Source: Kitasatospora papulosa (lineage in GTDB: Bacteria; Actinomycetota; Actinomycetes; Streptomycetales; Streptomycetaceae). From it: a stretch of DNA of 64,000 nucleotides. Position numbers and translations under genes: made by a program. Location: assembly GCF_000717245.1 (NCBI RefSeq), contig NZ_JNYQ01000011.1, positions 1 through 64,000 of the forward strand. The letters are read 5' to 3'. Below, piece by piece: positions 57,195 to 64,000 of the stretch (positions are counted from its first letter, which is position 1; the number at the start of each line of letters is the position of its first letter). Under the pieces are notes generated by a model that saw only the letters and a list, made by a program, of their open reading frames with translations, made no database searches and was not told the DNA's origin.

Positions 57195-59108
57195 GTGAAC
57201 CCCACTCCCGCGCCCGAGGCCGACGGCCCCCTCACCAGCCAGCAGCGAGGACACGACCTGCCGGAGGGCCCGCTCGCCGTCGAGTCGACGACCGTGCCGC
57301 GCCAGAAGGCCGGTCCGCACGTGACCCCCCGCGCCGGCTCGGCCGTCCCCACAGGCCTCCCCGCCGACCGCGTCCGCCCGGCGGAACCGCTGGACCACCC
57401 GGACCCGCTCTGGGCCGCCGACTCGGCCGGTACGGAGAATCTGCTGCGCTGCTGGACCAGGGAGAACGACCTGCCCCGCCCGCAGGGAGACACCCTGCGC
57501 ATCCCGCTTCCCGCGAGCGGCACCGCGCTGCTCGTCCCGGTCACCCACTGGTCCGCCACCGGCTGGCACCGCTTCGGGACCCCGGCCCTGGAGAACGCGC
57601 CCGCGGGAGCCCCGGGTGTCGACGCCGTCACCGTGGCAGCGCTCCTGAGCCGCGAGAACGAGCGGAACTCCGCGGTCGATCTGGTGGCCAGGGTCGCCGA
57701 CTCCGTACGGCACACGGCTGCCTTTATCGCGGCGCGGCGCCGCACCCCCACCGTGTCGACCGAGGCCGACCTCTTCCTCACCGCCGAGCAGTCCTTGGTC
57801 CTCGGCCACCCCCTGCACCCCACACCCAAGAGCCGGGAGGGTCTCTCCGAGGCCGAAACGCTGCTCTACTCACCAGAGTTGCGCGGTTCCTTCCCGCTCC
57901 ACTGGATGGCCGTGGACCGCTCCGTGCTGGCCACGGAGTCGACCTGGACGAAGGCCGGCAGGCCCGTACCGGCGGAGGCACTCCTCGCTCCCCACACCGA
58001 AGGCCTGAGCCTCCCCGAAGGGAGCGCGGCCCTCCCGCTCCACCCCTGGCAGGCCGCGGAGGTCCTGCGCCGCCCCGACGTCGTCGCACTGTGCGAGAAG
58101 GGCCTGCTGCACGACCTCGGTCCGCACGGCGAACGCTGGCACCCCACCTCCTCCGTCCGCACGGTGCACCGCACCGGCTCCGACCTCATGCTGAAGCTGT
58201 CCCTGGGTGTGCGTATCACCAACTCCCGACGGGAGAACCTCCGCAAGGAGCTGCACCGCGGAGCCGAGGTCCACCGGCTGCTGCGCACCGGTCTGGCCGA
58301 CCGGTGGCAGGAGGCGCACCCGGGCTTCGACATCGTCCGGGACCCCGCATGGCTGGCGGTCGACCACCCGGACGGCGGTCCTGTCCACGGCCTCGACGTG
58401 ATGCTCCGACACAATCCGTTCGGCCCGGCCGACGACGCCGTGTGCATCGCCGGACTGACCGCCCCCCGCCCGTGGCCCGGCCGGCCGGGCACCCACTCGC
58501 GGCTCGCCGACACGGTCCACTCGCTGGCCGCGCGCACGGGAAGGACGACCGGAGCGGTGTGCGCCGAGTGGTTCCTGCGCTACCTCGACCGCGTCGTCCT
58601 CCCCGTCCTCTGGCTCGACGGGCACGCGGGCGTCGCCCTGGAGGCCCATCAGCAGAACACGCTCGTCATCCTCGACGCGGACGGCTGGCCCGTCGGCGGC
58701 AGGTACCGCGACAACCAGGGCTACTACTTCCGGGAGTCCCACCGGTCCGCGCTCGAACGTCGGCTCCCCGGCATCGGCACCGTGAGCGACACCTTCGTCC
58801 CGGACGCCGTCACCGACGAACGGCTCGCCTACTACCTCGGCATCAACAACGTGTTCGGGCTGATCGGAGCATTCGGGGCCCAAGGGCTCGCCGACGAACA
58901 ACTCCTCCTCGCCGCGTTCCGCCGCTTCCTCGAAGGAGCCGTCCCGCTGGGCTCCCCCCTGCCCGCCTACCTCCTGGAAACCGGGCAACTGCGCTGCAAG
59001 GCGAACCTGCTGACCCGGATGCACGGCCTCGACGAACTGGTCGGGCCGGTCGACACGCAGTCCGTGTACGTCACCATCGCCAACCCGCTCCGCGGCGACC
59101 AGGCATGA
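57195..59108 (+). CDS. IucA/IucC-family NIS synthetase (first)
   Basis: A 637-residue ATP-dependent carboxylate-amine ligase. Motifs: EQSLVLGHPLHPTPKSREGL, HPWQAAEVL, KLSLGVRITNSRRENL, LEAHQQNTLVI, RDNQGYYFRES, and a FhuF-like C-terminal domain. The first about 75 residues are a disordered Pro/Thr extension. NIS enzymes condense citrate or similar carboxylates with diamines or amino acids without NRPS. The GTG start has AAGGAAG seven bases upstream. Together with the second synthetase it suggests an asymmetric or two-step assembly. Confidence 0.9.
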   Translation: MNPTPAPEADGPLTSQQRGHDLPEGPLAVESTTVPRQKAGPHVTPRAGSAVPTGLPADRVRPAEPLDHPDPLWAADSAGTENLLRCWTRENDLPRPQGDTLRIPLPASGTALLVPVTHWSATGWHRFGTPALENAPAGAPGVDAVTVAALLSRENERNSAVDLVARVADSVRHTAAFIAARRRTPTVSTEADLFLTAEQSLVLGHPLHPTPKSREGLSEAETLLYSPELRGSFPLHWMAVDRSVLATESTWTKAGRPVPAEALLAPHTEGLSLPEGSAALPLHPWQAAEVLRRPDVVALCEKGLLHDLGPHGERWHPTSSVRTVHRTGSDLMLKLSLGVRITNSRRENLRKELHRGAEVHRLLRTGLADRWQEAHPGFDIVRDPAWLAVDHPDGGPVHGLDVMLRHNPFGPADDAVCIAGLTAPRPWPGRPGTHSRLADTVHSLAARTGRTTGAVCAEWFLRYLDRVVLPVLWLDGHAGVALEAHQQNTLVILDADGWPVGGRYRDNQGYYFRESHRSALERRLPGIGTVSDTFVPDAVTDERLAYYLGINNVFGLIGAFGAQGLADEQLLLAAFRRFLEGAVPLGSPLPAYLLETGQLRCKANLLTRMHGLDELVGPVDTQSVYVTIANPLRGDQA

Positions 59109-59136
59109 CCGTCTGAACCCACGAGAGGAGAGCGTC

Positions 59137-59859
59137 ATGGTGCATCACGCCGATGCCCACACCGGGCCCGGTGGCGACCTGACCGACGCCACCGGCACCG
59201 AGGACACCCTGGAGCTGCGGCTCACCGAGGAGCTCCTCGTTCTGCTCGGTGAGCCTCCCGCGGCGGACGCCACAGGAGGCGACGCCTCCGCTCTCGTCGG
59301 CTACCCCGGGGGATGGAGCCCCGTCACCACCTCCGCAGGGGTGTTCCGACTCGTCACCGTGGTGCCGGACCGCGATCTGGCGCTGATCAGCCGCTGGATG
59401 AACGACCCCGCCGTCGCCGCCTTCTGGGAGCTCGCCGGACCGGATTCGGTCACCGGCGCCCACCTCGGCCGACAGCTCACGGGGGACGGCCGCAGCGTCC
59501 CCTGCCTCGGCGTCCTCGACGGCAGGCCCATGAGCTACTGGGAGATCTACCGTGCCGATCTCGACCCGCTGGCCCGTCACTACCCGGCACGCCCCCACGA
59601 CATGGGGCTGCACCTCCTCATCGGCGGCGTGGGCAACCGCGGACGGGGCATCGGGAGCACGCTGCTGAGGGCCGTCGCCGATCTCGTACTCGACCATCGT
59701 CCCCGCTGCGCACGGGTCGTCGCGGAACCCGACCTGCGTAACGACCCGTCCGTGTCCGCCTTCCTGAGCGCCGGCTTCCGCTTCTCCGAGGAAGTGGACC
59801 TTCCCGACAAGCGCGCCGCCCTGATGGTCCGTGACCGAGCCCACCGCGAACACCTGTGA
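59137..59859 (+). CDS. GNAT N-acyltransferase of the IucB/RhbD/MbtK type
   Basis: A 240-residue acetyltransferase with the siderophore-family AlcB domain: ISRWMNDPAVAAFWELAG, SYWEIYRADLDPLARHY, GLHLLIGGVGNRGRGIGSTLL. The acetyl-CoA loop is GVGNRGRGIG. In known pathways this enzyme acylates a (hydroxyl)amine on the siderophore precursor; here no N-hydroxylase is seen in the operon, so its acceptor may be a plain amine. GAGGAGAG precedes the ATG by four to five bases. Confidence 0.88.
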   Translation: MVHHADAHTGPGGDLTDATGTEDTLELRLTEELLVLLGEPPAADATGGDASALVGYPGGWSPVTTSAGVFRLVTVVPDRDLALISRWMNDPAVAAFWELAGPDSVTGAHLGRQLTGDGRSVPCLGVLDGRPMSYWEIYRADLDPLARHYPARPHDMGLHLLIGGVGNRGRGIGSTLLRAVADLVLDHRPRCARVVAEPDLRNDPSVSAFLSAGFRFSEEVDLPDKRAALMVRDRAHREHL

Positions 59860-59919
59860 ACAACTCGCCGAACCGTACAGCCCGCTCGAACCCCATCGGT
59901 CCCACCCGGAGGAGTCCCC

Positions 59920-61779
59920 GTGCCTGCATATCCCGCGAGTCACCATCAGACGGAGCCGCACACGCCGATCGACACACCGGAGCTCGACCGGACCGTCTGG
60001 GACCGGGCAGCGGCAAGGCTCCTCGCCAAGATGCTCGGTGAGTTCGCCTACGAGGAGATCATCGAGCCCGTGCCCCGGACCGGCGACGGCGCGGGGCGGA
60101 CCGGCCACTACGCCGTGCGGCTCGACGACGGGGCGGCCCTGGTCTTCCACGCCGGACGCGGTGTCTACGGTGGCTGGCGCGTCGACCCCGCCACGATCCG
60201 TGAGGTCGCCCGCGACGACCTCGAAGACCGGGGCGGGGACGGGACACCCTTCCGGGACCCGCTGCGCTTCCTCGCCCGGGGCCGCCGGCTCCTGGACCTC
60301 GACGGCGCCACGCTCGCCCACCTCATCCGTGAGCTCACCGCGACACTCACCGCGGACGCCCGGCTCGACCACACCGCGCTCAGCGCGGCGCAGCTCGCCG
60401 AACTGCCGTACGCCGAGCTCGAGGGGCACCAGACGGGACACCCCTGGCTCGTGGCGAACAAGGGGCGCATCGGGTTCTCCTCCTCCGACGCCGCCCGCTT
60501 CGCACCGGAGGCCCGGTCCGCCACCGCACTGCCCTGGATCGCCGTCAGCACCCGCATAGCGGGCTACCGGGGAGTGGGACCTGTCTCCACCCCGGAAGAC
60601 CTGTACGGCCAGGAACTCGACCCAGACGTCCGCGAGTCCTTCGCCACGATCCTGCGCCTACGCGGACTGGACCCCGCCGACTACCTGCTGCTCCCCGTGC
60701 ATCCGTGGCAGTGGGACGAATGGGTCGTCCCGCTCTTCGCCCCGGCCCTCGCGGACGGTGACATCGTGCCCCTGCACGCCGACACCGACCTCCGGCTGCC
60801 GCAGCAGTCCATCCGGACCTTCACCAACGTGGGGAGTCCCGACCGGCACACGGTCAAGCTGCCCCTGTCGATCCTCAACACCCTGGTCTGGCGCGGACTG
60901 CCCACCGAGCGCACGCACGCCGCCCCCGCCGTGACCGCGTGGGTCCAGGGAATGTGCGAGAGCGATCCCTTCCTCCGCGACACCTGCGGCGTCATCCTCC
61001 TCGGAGAGGTCGCCTCGGTGACCGTCGAGCACCCGCTCTACGACCACCTCCCCGAGTCGCCCTACCAGTTCAAGGAGATCCTCGGGGCGATCTGGCGGGA
61101 GCCCCTCCAACCGCGGCTCGCACCGGGCGAGCGCGCCCGCACGCTGGCGTCGCTGCTGCACACGGACCCCGAAGGCCGCTCCTTCACCGCCGAGCTCGTC
61201 ATCCGCTCGGGACTGGCTCCGGAAGCCTGGCTGACCCGGCTCTTCGCCGCGATGCTGCCGCCGCTCCTGCACTTCCTGTACCGCTACGGCACGGTCTTCT
61301 CCCCGCACGGCGAGAACGCCATCGTCGTCTTCGACGCCGACGACGTGCCGGTACGCCTCGCGATCAAGGACTTCGTCGACGACGTCAACGTGAGCGCCCG
61401 AAAGCTGCCCGAGCACGACACCATGCCGGCGGACGTCCGTGCCGTCCTGCTCACGGAGGAGCCCTCCTTCCTCACCCAGTTCATCCACTCCGGGCTTTTC
61501 GTGGGCGTCTTCCGCTATCTGTCGCCGCTCTGCGATGAGCAACTGGGCGTACCCGAGGGTGAATTCTGGTCACTCGTCCGTGCCGAGATCCTCAGGCACC
61601 ACGCCCGCTTCCCGGACCTCAAGGAGCGGTTCGAGATCTTCGACATGCTGACGCCGACGATCGAGCGCCTGTGCCTCAACCGCAACCGTCTGCATCTGGA
61701 CGGCTACCGCGACCGGTCGGAGCGGCCCCACGCCGCCGTCCACGGCACCGTACCCAACCCGCTCCACCCCTCCGCGTGA
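59920..61779 (+). CDS. IucA/IucC-family NIS synthetase (second, DesD-like)
   Basis: A 619-residue NIS synthetase with motifs close to DesD/RhbF: ELEGHQTGHPWLVANKGRIG, LLLPVHPWQWDEWVVP, RTFTNVG, KLPLSILNTLVWRGLP, FSPHGENAIVVFDADD, RLAIKDFVDDVNVS. GGAGGAG lies five to six bases before the GTG start. It ends the operon; no exporter, receptor or reductase gene follows. The next gene is a repair helicase with its own promoter. Confidence 0.92.
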   Translation: MPAYPASHHQTEPHTPIDTPELDRTVWDRAAARLLAKMLGEFAYEEIIEPVPRTGDGAGRTGHYAVRLDDGAALVFHAGRGVYGGWRVDPATIREVARDDLEDRGGDGTPFRDPLRFLARGRRLLDLDGATLAHLIRELTATLTADARLDHTALSAAQLAELPYAELEGHQTGHPWLVANKGRIGFSSSDAARFAPEARSATALPWIAVSTRIAGYRGVGPVSTPEDLYGQELDPDVRESFATILRLRGLDPADYLLLPVHPWQWDEWVVPLFAPALADGDIVPLHADTDLRLPQQSIRTFTNVGSPDRHTVKLPLSILNTLVWRGLPTERTHAAPAVTAWVQGMCESDPFLRDTCGVILLGEVASVTVEHPLYDHLPESPYQFKEILGAIWREPLQPRLAPGERARTLASLLHTDPEGRSFTAELVIRSGLAPEAWLTRLFAAMLPPLLHFLYRYGTVFSPHGENAIVVFDADDVPVRLAIKDFVDDVNVSARKLPEHDTMPADVRAVLLTEEPSFLTQFIHSGLFVGVFRYLSPLCDEQLGVPEGEFWSLVRAEILRHHARFPDLKERFEIFDMLTPTIERLCLNRNRLHLDGYRDRSERPHAAVHGTVPNPLHPSA

Positions 61780-61797
61780 GTCCGGGACCGGCCGGCG

Positions 61798-61820
61798 CTG
61801 TCAGTGGAGCGCCGTAGGGT
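61798..61820 (+). promoter_or_regulatory. RecA-NDp (PafBC-type) promoter of the DinG-like helicase
   Basis: CTGTCAGTGGA (61798-61808), six bases, TAGGGT (61815-61820): nine of eleven in the first block and a perfect consensus -10. The start codon is nine bases after the -10. The same motif stands before recA at 30007. Confidence 0.8.
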
Positions 61821-61829
61821 GGACGCGCT

Positions 61830-63797
61830 ATGACGAAGCCATCTCTCCCCGAGCTCCTCCACGCCGCCGTCACCGCCGTCGGCGGTACGGAACGGCCCGG
61901 CCAGGTCTCCATGGCCGAGGCCGTCGCCGAGGCAGTCGACGACAACGCCCATCTGCTCGTCCAGGCCGGCACCGGGACGGGCAAGTCGCTCGGCTACCTG
62001 GTGCCGGCGCTCGCCCACGGCGAGCGTGTGGTGGTGGCCACGGCGACGCTGGCACTCCAGCGCCAGCTGGTGGAGCGGGACCTGCCGCGCACGGTCGAGG
62101 CCCTGCACCCGTTGCTGCGCCGGCGGCCCCAGTTCGCGATGCTCAAGGGCCGGTCGAACTACCTCTGTCTGCACCGGCTCCACGAGGGGGCGCCGCAGGA
62201 CGAGGAGGAAGGGCTCTTCGACCAGTTCGAAGCGGCGGCGCCGTCGAGCAAGCTGGGCCAGGACCTGCTGCGCCTGCGCGACTGGTCCGACGAGACGGAG
62301 ACCGGTGACCGCGACGACATGACGCCGGGTGTCTCGGACCGCGCCTGGTCCCAGATTTCGGTCTCCTCGCGTGAGTGTCTCGGGGCCACCAAGTGCGCTT
62401 ACGGTGCGGAATGCTTCGCGGAGGCGGCCCGTGAGCGGGCGAAGACCGCCGACGTCGTCGTCACCAACCACGCCCTGCTCGCGATCGACGCGATCGAGGG
62501 AGCCCCCGTGCTCCCCAAGCACGAGGTGCTGATCGTCGACGAGGCGCACGAGCTGGTCTCCCGTGTCACCGGAGTGGCCACCGGCGAGCTCAACCCCGGC
62601 CAGGTGAACCGGGCGGTGCGCCGGGCGGCCAAGCTGGTCAACGAGAAGGCGGCCGACGCCCTGATGACGGCGTCGGAGGGGTTCGAGCGGGTCATGGAGC
62701 TGGCGCTCCCGGGGCGCCTCGAAGAGGTGCCGGAGGACCTCGGCTACGCACTGATGGCCCTGCGTGACGCCGCGCGTACGGTGATCACCGCGCTCGGCGG
62801 TACGCGAGACAAGTCCGTCCAGGACGAGGACGCCGTGCGCAAGCAGGCCATGGCGTCGGTCGAGTCCATCCACAGCGTCGCGGAGCGCCTGACCCAGGGC
62901 TCCGAGTACGACGTCGTCTGGTACGAACGGCACGACCGCTTCGGCGCGTCGGTCCGGGTCGCGCCGTTGTCCGTGTCCGGGCTGTTGCGGGAGAAGCTCT
63001 TCGCCGACCGGTCCGTGGTCCTGACCTCGGCCACCCTCAAGCTCGGCGGCGATTTCAACGGGGTGGGAGCATCGCTGGGGCTCGCTCCCGAAGGCACGGC
63101 GGGCGACGACATCCCGCAGTGGAAGGGCCTCGACGTCGGCTCGCCCTTCGACTACCCCAGGCAGGGCATCCTGTATGTCGCCCGCCACCTGGCCACGCCT
63201 GGGCGGGAGGGGTCCCGTACCGACATGCTCGACGAGCTCGCCGAGCTGGTGGAGGCGGCGGGCGGCCGCACCCTGGGGCTGTTCTCGTCGATGCGGGCGG
63301 CTCAGGCGGCAGCCGAGGAACTGCGCGGCCGCCAGGACAAGCCGATCCTGCTCCAGGGCGAGGAGACGCTCGGTGAGCTCATCAAGAATTTCGCGGCGGA
63401 CCCCGAGACCTGTCTGTTCGGGACGCTGTCCCTCTGGCAGGGCGTCGACGTCCCCGGCCCCAGCTGCCAACTGGTCGTCATGGACCGGATCCCGTTCCCC
63501 CGGCCGGACGACCCGCTGATGAGCGCCCGGCAGAAGGCGGTCGAGGAGGCCGGCGGCAACGGATTCATGGCGGTGGCGGCGACCCATGCCGCGCTGCTGA
63601 TGGCGCAGGGCGCCGGACGGCTGGTCCGGGCGATGGGCGACAAGGGTGTGGTCGCCGTGCTCGACCCCCGGCTGGCCAACGCACGGTACGGAAGCTACCT
63701 CCGTGCCTCGCTGCCCGACTTCTGGTACACCACGGACCGCAACCAGGCGAGGCGCTCGCTCGCGGCCATCGACGCGGCGGCCAAAGCCGCGCAGTGA
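61830..63797 (+). CDS. DinG/XPD-family iron-sulfur DNA helicase
   Basis: A 655-residue superfamily 2 helicase. Walker A QAGTGTGKSLGYLVPAL, DEAH box IVDEAHELVSRV, FeS ligands in SNYLCLHR and the cluster CLGATKCAYGAEC, motif III-like TSATLKLGG, and motif VI near QGAGRLVRAMGDKG. These enzymes unwind 5'-3' past replication-transcription conflicts and R-loops. The RecA-NDp promoter suggests DNA damage induction. A palindromic terminator separates it from convergent lexA. Confidence 0.93.
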   Translation: MTKPSLPELLHAAVTAVGGTERPGQVSMAEAVAEAVDDNAHLLVQAGTGTGKSLGYLVPALAHGERVVVATATLALQRQLVERDLPRTVEALHPLLRRRPQFAMLKGRSNYLCLHRLHEGAPQDEEEGLFDQFEAAAPSSKLGQDLLRLRDWSDETETGDRDDMTPGVSDRAWSQISVSSRECLGATKCAYGAECFAEAARERAKTADVVVTNHALLAIDAIEGAPVLPKHEVLIVDEAHELVSRVTGVATGELNPGQVNRAVRRAAKLVNEKAADALMTASEGFERVMELALPGRLEEVPEDLGYALMALRDAARTVITALGGTRDKSVQDEDAVRKQAMASVESIHSVAERLTQGSEYDVVWYERHDRFGASVRVAPLSVSGLLREKLFADRSVVLTSATLKLGGDFNGVGASLGLAPEGTAGDDIPQWKGLDVGSPFDYPRQGILYVARHLATPGREGSRTDMLDELAELVEAAGGRTLGLFSSMRAAQAAAEELRGRQDKPILLQGEETLGELIKNFAADPETCLFGTLSLWQGVDVPGPSCQLVVMDRIPFPRPDDPLMSARQKAVEEAGGNGFMAVAATHAALLMAQGAGRLVRAMGDKGVVAVLDPRLANARYGSYLRASLPDFWYTTDRNQARRSLAAIDAAAKAAQ

Positions 63798-63818
63798 ACC
63801 ATTGGCAGACACACGTCA

Positions 63819-63852
63819 GGGCCCCGGGACCGGCGCAGAGGTCCCGGGGCCC
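63819..63852. terminator. terminator between helicase and lexA
   Basis: A perfect 13-bp stem GGGCCCCGGGACC/GGTCCCGGGGCCC (63819-63831 with 63840-63852) with an eight-base loop, serving both convergent genes. Confidence 0.9.
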
Positions 63853-63870
63853 GGTCCGGACCGGCGGAGC

Positions 63871-64000
63871 TCAGACCCGCCGCAGCACCGCGACGACCTT
63901 GCCCAGGATCGTCGCCTCGTCACCGGGGATCGGCTGGTAGGCGGCGTTGTGCGGGAGCAGCCACACATGGCCGTCCTCGCGCTTGAAGCGCTTGACGGTG
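63871..64000 (-). CDS. lexA: SOS repressor LexA, C-terminal part (gene continues beyond window)
   Basis: The minus strand encodes the last 42 codons of LexA before a TGA at 63871: REDGHVWLLPHNAAYQPIPG followed by DEATILGKVVAVLRRV. The conserved KR(F) and the catalytic-Lys side chain region of the S24 peptidase fold lie near the window edge; the DNA-binding part and cleavage site are outside. LexA would bind the box upstream of recA seen at 29920. Confidence 0.93.
   Translation of the reverse strand, partial: TVKRFKREDGHVWLLPHNAAYQPIPGDEATILGKVVAVLRRV

Noticed and set aside
61704..63812. 702-codon minus-strand frame opposite the helicase
   Set aside because: The + strand frame has complete helicase motifs; the minus frame has none.

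Overview
The window reads as a chromosomal segment of a Streptomyces species. Codon use is strongly GC-biased, GTG starts are common, and signature genes are present: clgR, the osa osmoadaptation locus, an FtsK with a Lys/Ala/Pro-rich N-terminus, gluABCD, and recA-recX. Gene order matches what I remember of the S. coelicolor SCO5746-SCO5803 core region. That synteny is recalled, not searched. No insertion sequence, prophage, CRISPR array or other sign of recent transfer was seen.

Layout. 1-425: 3' end of a 5S rRNA gene with the rrn terminator, then tRNA-Thr(GGT) with its own promoter and terminator. 449-10441: a hypothetical gene and the osmoadaptation locus, with osaC divergent from osaA-osaB. 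osaA is a soluble hybrid kinase carrying about 1,060 residues of 92-residue HAMP-pair repeats. 10552-17913: ftsK, a RodZ-like gene whose 3' end is tandemly duplicated (76 bp), then the tightly coupled rimO-pgsA-cinA-(small ORF)-clgR block. 18129-19329: dps-like, csbD-like and a small membrane protein. 19461-28063: nei2 and the giant helicase lhr, an AraC-type regulator with azlCD, and an alpha/alpha-toroid hypothetical. 28143-31899: DUF3046, an AI-2E-type permease, recA and recX. 32190-36177: a hypothetical gene, a cysteine dioxygenase-rhodanese pair behind a cysteine-rich leader peptide, and an FAD monooxygenase. 36366-43281: gluABCD transporter, an OmpR-type two-component system and a TAXI-type binding protein. 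43380-54107: miaB, miaA, dapF, rshA, an M1 peptidase and hflX, interspersed with small genes. 54225-61779: a secreted serine protease and a four-gene NRPS-independent siderophore (NIS) type operon. 61830-64000: a DinG/XPD-type helicase and the 3' end of lexA.

How the parts work together. Much of the window is stress and genome maintenance. recA carries an upstream promoter overlapped by a LexA-type box and a proximal promoter of the RecA-NDp (PafBC) class. The helicase gene at 61830 has a second copy of that RecA-NDp motif, and lexA itself closes the window. RimO, MiaB and MiaA modify the ribosome and tRNA. OsaA/B/C handle osmotic stress, ClgR handles proteolysis, and RshA belongs to the (p)ppGpp system. 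Many genes lack a Shine-Dalgarno sequence and have a -10-like hexamer 6-7 bp before the start codon, so they are probably leaderless.

Most interesting items: the apparently leaderless Cys-rich leader peptide before cysteine dioxygenase; the RecA-NDp promoter at the DinG-type helicase; the NIS operon without decarboxylase, N-hydroxylase or visible iron box; the coupled 37-codon ORF between cinA and clgR; and the perfect 76-bp tandem duplication.
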